Notes under the pieces: model-generated | The model's input: the letters and a program-made list of their open reading frames with translations, nothing else | Told to the model about the DNA's origin: nothing | Databases searched by the model: none | From: Arenibacter algicola | Lineage (GTDB): Bacteria; Bacteroidota; Bacteroidia; Flavobacteriales; Flavobacteriaceae | NCBI RefSeq assembly: GCF_000733925.1 | Contig: NZ_JPOO01000003.1 | Coordinates: 310,001-374,000 of the forward strand | Length of the DNA: 64,000 nt | Direction: 5' to 3' | In this document: positions 52,873 to 61,252 of the stretch, piece after piece | Numbering within the stretch: the first letter of the stretch is position 1 | Layout of the letters: each line of letters opens with the position of its first letter | Translations under genes and position numbers: made by a program

Positions 52873-55800
52873 ATGAAAGGAAAGTTTTTCGAAAGCGATT
52901 ACGAAGAAGCTCTTATTGATTTATTAGAGCAACAAGGATGGATATATGCTTATGGTGGCAATATTGCTCGTAACAATCGGGAAGTTTTATTAAGCAATGA
53001 TTTAAGCACCTATCTCAAAAAGAGGTACGATGATTTAACCGATTCCGATATTGAAGAGATTACAAACCACTTGCGTTTCACCAGTGGTCAAACCCATTTT
53101 GAGTTGCTTCGTAACACTTTTCATCTTATTCGTGATGGTTATCGTTATACGCGTAATAGCGATGGTAAAATATTCGATATAGAATATCTAGATTTTGAAT
53201 TTGGTAACACAAATAATATTTATAGTTGTGTCAATCAATTTGAAGTTGGTTATGGCTTAAAAGCCGAAGTTCGTATACCCGATGTATTACTTTTTATCAA
53301 CGGTATTCCTGTATGCATTTTTGAACTTAAAAACCCAACAGATGCCAATGCAACTATTTTTAGTGCTTATGAGCAAATTCATAACCGATACAAAAGAGAT
53401 ATTCCGCACCTATTGCGTTATTGCCCACTATCGTGCATAAGTGATGCAACTGTTAACAATACCAAACTAGGTACTACCTACACACCATACAATCACTATT
53501 ATGCTTGGAAAAAAGTAAATAATGAAGATGAATCAGCCAAAAAAGGGATAGACCAAATAAAAACCATAGTGGCTGGTGTGTATGAACCTAATCGCTTTTT
53601 AGAAGTTATTCGTGACTATGTTTACTTTCCCGACAAAAACTCAGACAAAGAAGAAGAGATAGTATGTCGTTATCCTCAGTTTTTTGCTACCCGTATGTTA
53701 AGGGAAAGCGTACTTGAAGCACATTTAGCAAATAGCCGTAAAGGTGGTACATACTTTGGGGCAACTGGCTGCGGTAAAACCTATACAATGATGTTTTTGG
53801 CGCGTCAGTTATCCTTACGCTGCAGTGAACTTGGGTCACCAACTATAGTAATGATTGTGGATAGAGACGACTTACAAACACAAGCAGGTAAATTGTTTCT
53901 GCGTTCAGAAGAGTTTTTATCCTTGGGAGCTGCTAAAATAATTGCCGACAGACAAGACCTAAAAACAGAAATGTCCATTAGAAAGTCAGGTGGATTCCTT
54001 ATTTGTACTATCCAAAAGTTTTGTGAAGAAATAGGCGAATTAAATACACGTAAAAACATTATTTGCTTTTCCGATGAGGCACATCGTACACAAGTAAAAC
54101 TGAATAAGCAACTAAAAATAAAGGATAAAAAACCAGAAACTAAAGCAGAAATTGCAGAAAATAATTTAATAAACACCCCTGGCAAAAAAGACACGTCTTT
54201 AGGTGCATTCGTTACAAAGCCTTATGCAGAGCATCTACGTATTGCATTCCCCAATGCAACATTTGTCGGTTTCACAGGCACACCAATAGAAGAAACAATT
54301 CAAGTTTTTGGTGAGGTAGTAGATAGTTATACAATGCAACAATCTGTTGACGATGATATTACTGTTGCGTTGAAATACATTCCTCGCATTGCAAATGTTA
54401 CCCTCGATAGTCAAAAAGTAAAACAGATAGATGCGTATTATAAACAGTGTGCTGATGAAGGTGCTACCGAAGATGATGTGGCAGCAAGTAAAAAAGCAAT
54501 GAGTGCTATGGAAGTAATTCTTGGCGATGACGAACGTTTAGAACGTTTAGCTAAAGATATTATAATACATTACTCCAATGCTTGCGAAAACAAAGTTGAT
54601 GTTGTACAAAAAGCAATGATTGTATGTAGCAAACGTAAAATTGCCTACCGCTTATTACAAAAGTTTAGAGTACAAAACCCTGAATGGTTTGAAGAGAAGA
54701 AATCACCAAACGACAGCAAGTTAACAAAGGAAGACCTTAAGAAACTTCCGAAAATGCCTACCATTGCAATGGTGGCTACTCGTGGTCCAAATGACATAGC
54801 GGATATGTATAAATACATAGGTGATAAATCTAGAATTAAAAAGCTAGATGACGCCTTTAAAATGGAGCATTCAAACTTCCGTATTGTTATAGTTGTAGAT
54901 ATGTGGATTACTGGATTTGACGTTCCAAGTTTAACGTATCTTTATAATGATAAGCCACTTCAAAAACAGACGCTTATTCAAACCATAAGTCGTGTAAATC
55001 GCAAATACGAAGGTAAAGAGTTTGGATATGTAATTGACTACATCGGTATTCGTGAAAATATGATGAAGGCTATGCGTAAGTTTGGAGGCGATTCATTTGG
55101 CCCCAGTGAAGATGATGTTCAACAAGCTTTGGAGGCTCTAATTATTGAGTTAAAAATAATTAGCGATGTCTTTACTGATTTTGATATAACGCCATTTACA
55201 GATTCCAATACAACACCATTGGAGAGATTGGAATGTTTGTCTTCTGCAGCGGACTATATAATAACACTTACTGAACAACTAAATCTTAGCAACGAAAAAG
55301 ACAAACCAAAAAAAGTTAGTGTAAAGACATTTTTTATGGCTCACATCAAACGATTAAGGACAGCTTATGATATTTGCCAACCATCAAATGTGCTTACAAA
55401 TGAGCAACTTTCCTTATCGCAGTGTTTTATGGCAGTAGCTTCGTATATCAGAAAAACATCAGGAGATAGACACGATACTGAAAGTATGAACCTTGCGGTG
55501 GAAAAAATGGTTGCCGAAGCCTTGAAATGTAATTCAGTAGTAAATATTCTAGATACTGATGTTGAAGAGAACATATTTAGCCCTGAGTTTGTCGAGCAAT
55601 TAAACAACATAAAACTACCAGCCACAAAACTTGAAGTTTTAATTAAGATGCTTCGTAAGTCTATAAAAGAATACGAAGACACAAATAAGATAGCCGCAGA
55701 AAAGTATGAAGAGCTACTAAATAGAACGCTTGAAGAATATCATAATAGAAGAGCAAGTTTATCTTCTGAAGAAGCCACTTCTACACAGGCAGAGGCGGTA

Positions 55801-56202
55801 GATTCTATTATCAGATATGCTACCCAACAGGCTTTAGAAATAATGTCGAAATTAGGAGAAGATAAAGATAGCTTTAGAAAATTAGGTTTAACTTTTGAGG
55901 AAAAAGCTTTTTACGATATTCTTATGCATCTGCGCGACAAATATAACTTTGAGTTCGGTGAGGATAAAAAAGTTGGTAGCTTAATTATAAACGAAAAATG
56001 TAAACTCTTGGCTCAGAAAATTAAAGAGCTAATTGATATGCAATCTTCGTTTACAGATTGGCTCAACAATAGTAATGTGAGAGCAGACTTGAATCAAAAA
56101 ATATTCTTCTGCTTACATAAAAATGGTTACCCACCCCAACATAACGATGAGGTGTTCGATCAGGTAATGGAACAGGTTGAAAATTTTAAACACAAAAATT
56201 AA
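52873..56202 (+). CDS. hsdR: Type I restriction endonuclease/helicase (R) subunit
   Basis: The 1109-residue protein has the N-terminal PD-(D/E)xK nuclease (AEVRIPDVLLFINGIPVCIFELKNP, with the D, E and K residues), an SF2 helicase core with Walker A FGATGCGKTYTMMFLAR at about residues 294-310 and the DEAH box CFSDEAHRTQV at about 400, then GFTGTPIEETI and TLIQTISRVNRKY (motif VI arginines). A long helical C-terminal domain follows. All catalytic motifs are present, so the restriction system looks intact. It is the last gene of the operon. Confidence 0.97.
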   Translation: MKGKFFESDYEEALIDLLEQQGWIYAYGGNIARNNREVLLSNDLSTYLKKRYDDLTDSDIEEITNHLRFTSGQTHFELLRNTFHLIRDGYRYTRNSDGKIFDIEYLDFEFGNTNNIYSCVNQFEVGYGLKAEVRIPDVLLFINGIPVCIFELKNPTDANATIFSAYEQIHNRYKRDIPHLLRYCPLSCISDATVNNTKLGTTYTPYNHYYAWKKVNNEDESAKKGIDQIKTIVAGVYEPNRFLEVIRDYVYFPDKNSDKEEEIVCRYPQFFATRMLRESVLEAHLANSRKGGTYFGATGCGKTYTMMFLARQLSLRCSELGSPTIVMIVDRDDLQTQAGKLFLRSEEFLSLGAAKIIADRQDLKTEMSIRKSGGFLICTIQKFCEEIGELNTRKNIICFSDEAHRTQVKLNKQLKIKDKKPETKAEIAENNLINTPGKKDTSLGAFVTKPYAEHLRIAFPNATFVGFTGTPIEETIQVFGEVVDSYTMQQSVDDDITVALKYIPRIANVTLDSQKVKQIDAYYKQCADEGATEDDVAASKKAMSAMEVILGDDERLERLAKDIIIHYSNACENKVDVVQKAMIVCSKRKIAYRLLQKFRVQNPEWFEEKKSPNDSKLTKEDLKKLPKMPTIAMVATRGPNDIADMYKYIGDKSRIKKLDDAFKMEHSNFRIVIVVDMWITGFDVPSLTYLYNDKPLQKQTLIQTISRVNRKYEGKEFGYVIDYIGIRENMMKAMRKFGGDSFGPSEDDVQQALEALIIELKIISDVFTDFDITPFTDSNTTPLERLECLSSAADYIITLTEQLNLSNEKDKPKKVSVKTFFMAHIKRLRTAYDICQPSNVLTNEQLSLSQCFMAVASYIRKTSGDRHDTESMNLAVEKMVAEALKCNSVVNILDTDVEENIFSPEFVEQLNNIKLPATKLEVLIKMLRKSIKEYEDTNKIAAEKYEELLNRTLEEYHNRRASLSSEEATSTQAEAVDSIIRYATQQALEIMSKLGEDKDSFRKLGLTFEEKAFYDILMHLRDKYNFEFGEDKKVGSLIINEKCKLLAQKIKELIDMQSSFTDWLNNSNVRADLNQKIFFCLHKNGYPPQHNDEVFDQVMEQVENFKHKN

Positions 56203-56319
56203 TAACGAATAGAATAAGCCAACGCAAGTTCAAGCACATTGCAATCCTCCTACGTGCGGTTGCAAAGAGCTTTCTCGCCAACGCTAAAAGCGAAATGAAT
56301 AAATGGTCTTGCTACATTT
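56203..56319. other. Boundary sequence split by the IS3 element
   Basis: Between hsdR and the IS3 element. It contains AACGCAAGTTCAAGCACATT and CCAACGCTAAAAGCG. GTTGCAAGTTCAAAA continues on the other side of the IS at about 57566. The IS thus sits in a boundary-like sequence. Confidence 0.4.
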
Positions 56320-56372
56320 GTTGGGACACTTAGTTAAGGGCAATATTGAAAAATCCTTAACTTGGTAAAACG

Positions 56373-56687
56373 ATGAAAGAAAACAGAAGAATCTACAGTA
56401 AAGAATTTAAACAAAAGGCGGTGGAATTGAGCCACGTTCGTGGCAATGTGAACGATATTGCCCGTGAACTGGGTGTCAGATCGGAACTTCTCTATCGCTG
56501 GAGACGAGAGTTTGCCCATGATCCTTCCCTGTCCTTTAGTGGCAACGGGAATAAACAGCTCACCCCGGAAGCAAAAGAAGTTGCCAGGTTAAAAAGGGAG
56601 CTCGCCGATGTAACCATGGAGCGGGATATCTTAAAAAAGGCGATAGGCATCTTCTCCGCGAGCGACAGGAAATCTACAAATTCATGA
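56373..56687 (+). CDS. IS3-family OrfA (HTH protein)
   Basis: The 104-residue protein has the HTH (RIYSKEFKQKAVELSHVRG, NDIARELGVRSELLYRWRREF) and a leucine-zipper-like end (KEVARLKRELADVTMERDILKKAI). OrfB begins 4 bp before its stop in another frame, which allows an OrfAB fusion by frameshifting. Confidence 0.95.
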   Translation: MKENRRIYSKEFKQKAVELSHVRGNVNDIARELGVRSELLYRWRREFAHDPSLSFSGNGNKQLTPEAKEVARLKRELADVTMERDILKKAIGIFSASDRKSTNS

Positions 56688-57547
56688 AGGACCACCGATT
56701 GGAATTTCCTGTTGGGAAGATGTGCAAAGTTTTTAAAGTGAGCAAAAGTGGGTTTTACAGAAGTCAAAGAATGCTTCCTTGCGACCGGGACAATGAGAAC
56801 CGGATGCTACTTTTTCAAATTGGGCGGATACACCAGAAAAGTAAGGCGACCTACGTAAGCCCGCGGATAACCGATGAGCTCAGGGCCCAAGGATTCGATG
56901 TGTCCAGGCCACGGGTGGCCCGGCTGATGAAACAAAAAGGTATACGGGCCGTGCATGCTAAAAAGTTTGTGGTCACCACCGATTCCAAACACAAATATCC
57001 GGTAGCAGAAAATAAATTGGACAGAAACTTTTCAGCGCAAGCTAAAGCCCGGGCCTGGGTATCGGACATCACCTACATAAAGACCGGGAGGGGATGGCTT
57101 TACTTAACGATAATTATTGACCTTTTCGACCGTAAGGTCATAGGTTGGTCACTCAGTAGCGATCTGAGTGCCGCAAACACTTGTATGGCCGCATGGAGAA
57201 TGGCTGTTAAAAACAGACCGCTTTCGGGAAAATTGATATTCCATTCGGATAGGGGCGTACAATATGCCTGCAATGCCTTTAGAAACCTATTGGGCAGTTA
57301 TGAAGGAGTTCAGCAGAGTATGAGCAGGAAAGGGAACTGTTGGGACAATGCCGTTGCGGAAAGCTTCTTTAAATCCATAAAGGTAGAACTCATATACAGG
57401 ACCCGTTATAAGAGAAAAGAACAGGCCGCTATATCTGTGTTCGAGTGGATAGAAACCTGGTATAACCGAAACAGAAGACATTCAGCTCTGGGTAACCGCA
57501 CAATACTAGAATTTGAACAAATAATGCAATTTAAAAATGTAGCTTAA
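56684..57547 (+). CDS. IS3-family OrfB transposase (DDE)
   Basis: The 287-residue integrase-type transposase has the first Asp in AWVSDITYIKTGRGWLYLT, the second in LIFHSDRGVQYACNAF and the Glu in NAVAESFFKSIKVELIYR, followed by WYNRNRRHSALGNRTILEFE. All catalytic residues are present. It belongs to the IS150-like branch by its KGNCWDNAVAESFF segment. Confidence 0.96.
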   Translation: MKDHRLEFPVGKMCKVFKVSKSGFYRSQRMLPCDRDNENRMLLFQIGRIHQKSKATYVSPRITDELRAQGFDVSRPRVARLMKQKGIRAVHAKKFVVTTDSKHKYPVAENKLDRNFSAQAKARAWVSDITYIKTGRGWLYLTIIIDLFDRKVIGWSLSSDLSAANTCMAAWRMAVKNRPLSGKLIFHSDRGVQYACNAFRNLLGSYEGVQQSMSRKGNCWDNAVAESFFKSIKVELIYRTRYKRKEQAAISVFEWIETWYNRNRRHSALGNRTILEFEQIMQFKNVA

Positions 57548-57702
57548 CTTTTTGTCCCGTTTTTTGTTGCAAGTTCAAAAATAAAATCGACATACAACAA
57601 TGTGTCCCGAAATTCATTAGTCTTGTCCAATTAACTTAATGTTTATTTTAAATTATTCCTTCAGAAAATTTAAGAGATAAAGCCAGCAGGTAACAACCTA
57701 TC

Positions 57703-57720
57703 CAATGAAAAGCACTAGCC
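57703..57720 (+). repeat. Left cassette-boundary repeat of the ParA/RelA pair
   Basis: CAATGAAAAGCACTAGCC, preceded by AACAACCTATC. The same sequence with few changes occurs at 59913-59930, right behind the RelA/SpoT gene. The two bracket a 2.2-kb unit. Confidence 0.7.
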
Positions 57721-57803
57721 CATCCGGATAATTATATGGACCTCAATTTCAAGGTTTTATTTTTTGTCGCTCCTGCACCCAATATGTTATGTGCTGTTTC
57801 CCT

Positions 57804-57968
57804 TTGCGGTTTCCCGCAACTTACTTTTAAATATTTCTTTTTCTTTATGAGAAAAATTGGATAAGTCAATTTATGTCTGGGCTAAAAAATAGGGTAGTGT
57901 AAGTAAGGTTTATAAGCCCATAAAAAACAACCAGCCCAACAAAAAGATTTACTAAAATAGGCCTATAA
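57804..57968 (+). repeat. Island repeat, copy E
   Basis: It has TTGCGGTTTCCCGCAACTTA, TTTCTTTTTCTTTA, AAATAGGGTAGTG and AGCCCAACAAAAAGATTTAC followed by GGCCTATAA. The middle is diverged. The ParA-like gene starts 83 bp behind it. Confidence 0.72.
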
Positions 57969-58051
57969 GAGAAATATAATCAATAACCATATCCAATTAT
58001 TGGCTATTATTTTAAAACAGGCAATCCATAAAGAAATAGTACTTTTATAAA

Positions 58052-59182
58052 ATGAAAATAATTTCAGTTTTTAACAACAAGGGCGGTGTAGGAAAATCAA
58101 CCTTAACTTATCATTTAGGAAACGCGTTAGCAGAACTTGGACAAAGAGTTCTTATGGTTGACCTTGACCCACAATGTAACTTGACAATTTGTGCAATGAT
58201 GGAAGAAACACTTCATAAAATTTGGGCACAAGAAGATAGTTACATTGATGATTTTGAAAGTGCTTTCAATCAAAATCCTGACATTATAAATTCACCAAGA
58301 AGTATTCACTTTATCCTAAAGCCGGCCGAGGATGGTATTAGCGAACCGACAAATCTTCCACCAGTTTTTTCATTAGGCAACAATATTGACATTTTACCGG
58401 GCAGATTGTCTTTGCACAAATACGAAAACAAAATTGCTGAAAGATGGAGTGGTGTTTACCAAGGCGACAATTTATCTATTCGTACAATTACAAACATTAG
58501 AAACATATGTCAACGTTATGCCGAAATAAACAATTATGACTACGTCTTAATTGACACGTCACCAAGTTTGGGCATTTTGAATAAAGTTATTATGTCCACT
58601 GTTGACGGTTTCTTTATACCAGCACAACCTGATATGTTTAGTTTATATGGAATTAGAAATATTGGTAACGCATTACAATTGTGGCAAAGAGAATTTATTT
58701 CTATTTACACATTGATTTCAGAAGAAAAACGCTCAAAATTTCCTTCTAATTTCGTTCAGTTTCTTGGTTATACAATATACAACGCCAAAAGGTATACGAG
58801 AGATAACGAGCCATTCAATGAATATAATTTGGCTCAAGCCCATTACCAATACGTTACTCAAATTCCAGAAACTATTGTTGAATATATTCAGGAGAGTAAT
58901 CGGACAAGTGTTTCAAATGATTTAATTGCAAGTCCTATTGGCGGTAGCTCAATTATTCACTCCCACAACACATTTCCTGCAATGGCTCAAGCATTAAAAT
59001 GTCCTATGTGGAAAGTTCCTGAAGTTTATGCAGGCTTACAAAGAACCAATCCTGAATACTTGGCATTTCTAAATCAAAATGGATTTGAATATAATAGAGG
59101 AAACAATGGTCGATTGGCTGAGATTGGTGTAAATTATAGAACATTCACAAACGAATTATTAATAAGAATAAATTCGTTATGA
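58052..59182 (+). CDS. ParA-like Walker ATPase
   Basis: The 376-residue protein has the deviant Walker A motif NNKGGVGKSTLTYHLGNALA at about residues 8-27, Walker A' MVDLDPQCNLTI and Walker B YDYVLIDTSPSLGIL. It is a ParA/MinD-type P-loop ATPase. Its C-terminal extension of about 150 residues (FLGYTIYNAKRYTRDNEPF, SPIGGSSIIHSHNTFPAMAQ) is longer than in plasmid ParA. No ParB or parS-like site is present. Its stop overlaps the start of a RelA/SpoT-domain gene (ATGA at 59179-59182), so the two act together. It lies behind repeat copy E in the defence island. A role in defence or toxin control is inferred. Confidence 0.88.
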   Translation: MKIISVFNNKGGVGKSTLTYHLGNALAELGQRVLMVDLDPQCNLTICAMMEETLHKIWAQEDSYIDDFESAFNQNPDIINSPRSIHFILKPAEDGISEPTNLPPVFSLGNNIDILPGRLSLHKYENKIAERWSGVYQGDNLSIRTITNIRNICQRYAEINNYDYVLIDTSPSLGILNKVIMSTVDGFFIPAQPDMFSLYGIRNIGNALQLWQREFISIYTLISEEKRSKFPSNFVQFLGYTIYNAKRYTRDNEPFNEYNLAQAHYQYVTQIPETIVEYIQESNRTSVSNDLIASPIGGSSIIHSHNTFPAMAQALKCPMWKVPEVYAGLQRTNPEYLAFLNQNGFEYNRGNNGRLAEIGVNYRTFTNELLIRINSL

Positions 59183-59887
59183 GTGAGAACGTAGACGAAA
59201 TAAATTCTGTTGTAGAGTTTTACAAAGACAATCAACATAGATTGATTCAGTTTCAAGCTTCTGTTGAAGCTTTTTTTTTCAAAACACCCTAAATTGACTC
59301 AAAAGCCATTTCCTATAATTCATTCTATAAAGACAAGGCTTAAAGACCCAGACCATTTAAAAGACAAAATAGAACGCAAATTAAGAGATGGTGTCCAAAT
59401 ATCTAACGACAACTTATTCGGAAAAATTACTGATTTAATAGGTATAAGAGTTTTGCATTTATATCAAGACCAGTTTCCCATAATTCATAATGAAATTCTG
59501 AAATACATTGAACAAGGTGATTGGACTTTTGTAGAAGAACCCAAAGCAATGACGTGGGACCCTGAATCCAAAAAAATGTATGACGACCTAAAAATCACAA
59601 CAGAAATAAGATCTACATTTTACACAAGTGTACATTATCTAATTAAACCAAACAATAACAATCCAAATCCGATTTGTTGTGAAATACAAGTAAGGACACT
59701 TTTTGAAGAGATTTGGGGTGAAATTGATCATAGTATTAATTATCCTCACCCAACGGACAATGTTGCGTGTAGGGAACAATTAAGAGTTCTCTCAAAACTT
59801 GTTGGTACTGGAACACGTCTAGCAGACTCAATATTCAGAACGTTAAACGACCATAATAAAAATGGAATTGACAGCATTAACAAATAA
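59179..59887 (+). pseudogene. RelA/SpoT-domain synthetase gene with a poly-T frameshift
   Basis: From ATG 59179 the frame reads VDEINSVVEFYKDNQHRLIQF and QASVEAFF, then reaches a run of nine T (59271-59279) and a stop at once. With eight T the frame would pass into SKHPKLTQKPFPIIHSIKTR, LKDPDHLKDKIERKL and the RelA/SpoT nucleotidyltransferase core (LFGKITDLIGIRVLHLY, STFYTSVHYLI, CCEIQVRTLFEEIWGEIDH). The complete product would be about 235 residues and resembles small alarmone synthetases and toxSAS toxins. The core as read opens at a TTG at 59264. It is translationally coupled to the ParA-like gene. The T-run may allow slippage, phase variation, or be a base-count error. Confidence 0.8.
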
Positions 59888-59912
59888 AAATACAAACCGC
59901 AAACAACGGCTT

Positions 59913-59930
59913 CAATGAAAAGCACAAGTC
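59913..59930 (+). repeat. Right cassette-boundary repeat of the ParA/RelA pair
   Basis: CAATGAAAAGCACAAGTC, preceded by AACAACGGCTT. It matches the left copy at 57703-57720 at almost every position, including the AACAAC in front. Confidence 0.7.
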
Positions 59931-59946
59931 CAGTTCTCTTACGTTA

Positions 59947-60222
59947 CTATTTAGATAATTTAATGTACTCTTTCATATCAAAATCAAAAAGCTGATTGAT
60001 TGTAACATTAAGTTCTTTTGAAATCATTAGTAAGGTCTCATACCTTGGGTTAGTATTCCCTCTTTCAAGTTCACCAATTGTCTTTTTAGCGTGACCAGTC
60101 CTAAAACCTAATTCCTCTTGAGAAATAGGTTTTCCTGTTTTAGGGTTGAGTACTGTTTTTCTAAGTTCAGCAATTCTATATCCTAAAGCCCTTTTTTCAT
60201 TCTTAAGGTCAAAATTCTTCAT
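59947..60222 (-). CDS. XRE-family HTH regulator
   Basis: The 91-residue protein has a Cro/C1-type HTH: LGYRIAELRKTVLNPKTGKP, ISQEELGFRTGHAKKTIGEL, ERGNTNPRYETLLMISKEL and NVTINQLFDF. It converges with the RelA/SpoT gene. It lies outside the right boundary repeat and so may be a separate cassette. Its target is unknown. Confidence 0.92.
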   Translation of the reverse strand: MKNFDLKNEKRALGYRIAELRKTVLNPKTGKPISQEELGFRTGHAKKTIGELERGNTNPRYETLLMISKELNVTINQLFDFDMKEYIKLSK

Positions 60223-61252
60223 TAGGATAAAATTCCTTCATTAGAGTTAAAATTTAGGATACTTATAAGTATCCTTTGTTGTTTTTTTATTATATTTGTC
60301 TCATTAACATATGTTTGCGATTCTTCTTTGTTTGAATTAGTCTAGAAGCAGTCGCTTGGATTCCCGGTCTAAAAACTGGTAACTTAATGCACGGGATGAT
60401 AAGCAAGATGCCCATGACCCGGGGCGTGGGTTTTCTTATCAAAGTGTACTACACCAGTATATAGACCTTAAAGTGAGATTCAATCCACTTTATCTGAGCG
60501 TTGTTTTACTCAGAAGTTTTGCAAGCAGTAACCAAAAGGCTAAAAGAGCTATGAAACACACCTTATGTAACTTAAATGGTAAAACAGCCACTGGGCAACT
60601 TACCGTTCTTTTGCAGCATACCGCGTACGACATTCTCTTTACCAAAAAGCCCAAGAACCCAATATAGGTTTGCACAGAACTGGTTAGAAAAAGTAAACCG
60701 GTTCATCAATTATGGGATTTGTGTTGTACCCTTTTTTCCGGAACTCGAAAATCCTTTTATCCCATAATCACGATCCACACATTTCTTGGCATCCGGCCAA
60801 ATAACGACCAAGCAGCCTAACATCATTTAAGGCCAGCCCTTTGCTGATTCAGCTGTGCTATAATATAGCATTGTTGACAGGCTAGGGGAGTAGCCATAAA
60901 AGTGAGCTAGCTGAGGTATGCCGATAGGGCAGCCATAATCTTGCACACCAAACAGCAATACCAACTAATAGATCCTTATTGCCTATGACATAGAACATAT
61001 ACAAAAATAGCCTCCCAAACCCTGTTTGACCGACTAGTTTGGAAGGCCTTGACAAAGAATTCATTTGGAATTTTTCAATTGGCTAAAAAATCGCCCTTTT
61101 TCACCCACTTTTTGTCTTTTTTTCCTTCCGTAGCCCTGCTATGCAACTCAAAAAAGCCTTCAATAGGGCAAAAAATGACAGATTTTCGCTTCAATCCAAA
61201 AAGTCTAAACGAATTCATAAATAAAACTAAGTTTCATCTAATCTTCAAAATT
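60223..61252. other. 1-kb gap ahead of the SusC-like gene
   Basis: Short frames occur on both strands but none has a recognisable product. A hairpin with GATAAG/CTTATC outer and CCCATG/CGTGGG inner arms lies at 60398-60440. The right end (60.9-61.25 kb) must hold the promoter of the SusC-like gene. An ECF/anti-sigma pair, often found before such genes, is not present. Confidence 0.5.

Larger units (their letters stand above)
56323..57558 (+). mobile_element. IS3-family insertion sequence with a 3-bp target duplication
   Basis: The 1236-bp element has imperfect inverted repeats. The left is GGGACACTTAGTTAAG and the right, on the minus strand, is GGGACAAAAAGTTAAG. It is flanked on both sides by GTT (56320-56322 and 57559-57561), the 3-bp duplication expected for IS3. 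OrfA and OrfB are intact. It is a different element from the one at 26.6 kb. Confidence 0.93.

Noticed and set aside
41712..57968. Calling the five repeats integron attC sites
   Set aside because: No integrase gene is in the window and the expected paired core sites are not consistent between copies. They are reported as repeats of unknown type.
58052..59182. Plasmid or chromosome partition system
   Set aside because: No ParB gene and no centromere-like repeat accompany the ParA-like gene, and its overlap partner is a RelA/SpoT-domain gene.
60473..61064. Short frames on both strands before the SusC-like gene
   Set aside because: They overlap one another, have no recognisable domain and low coding appearance.
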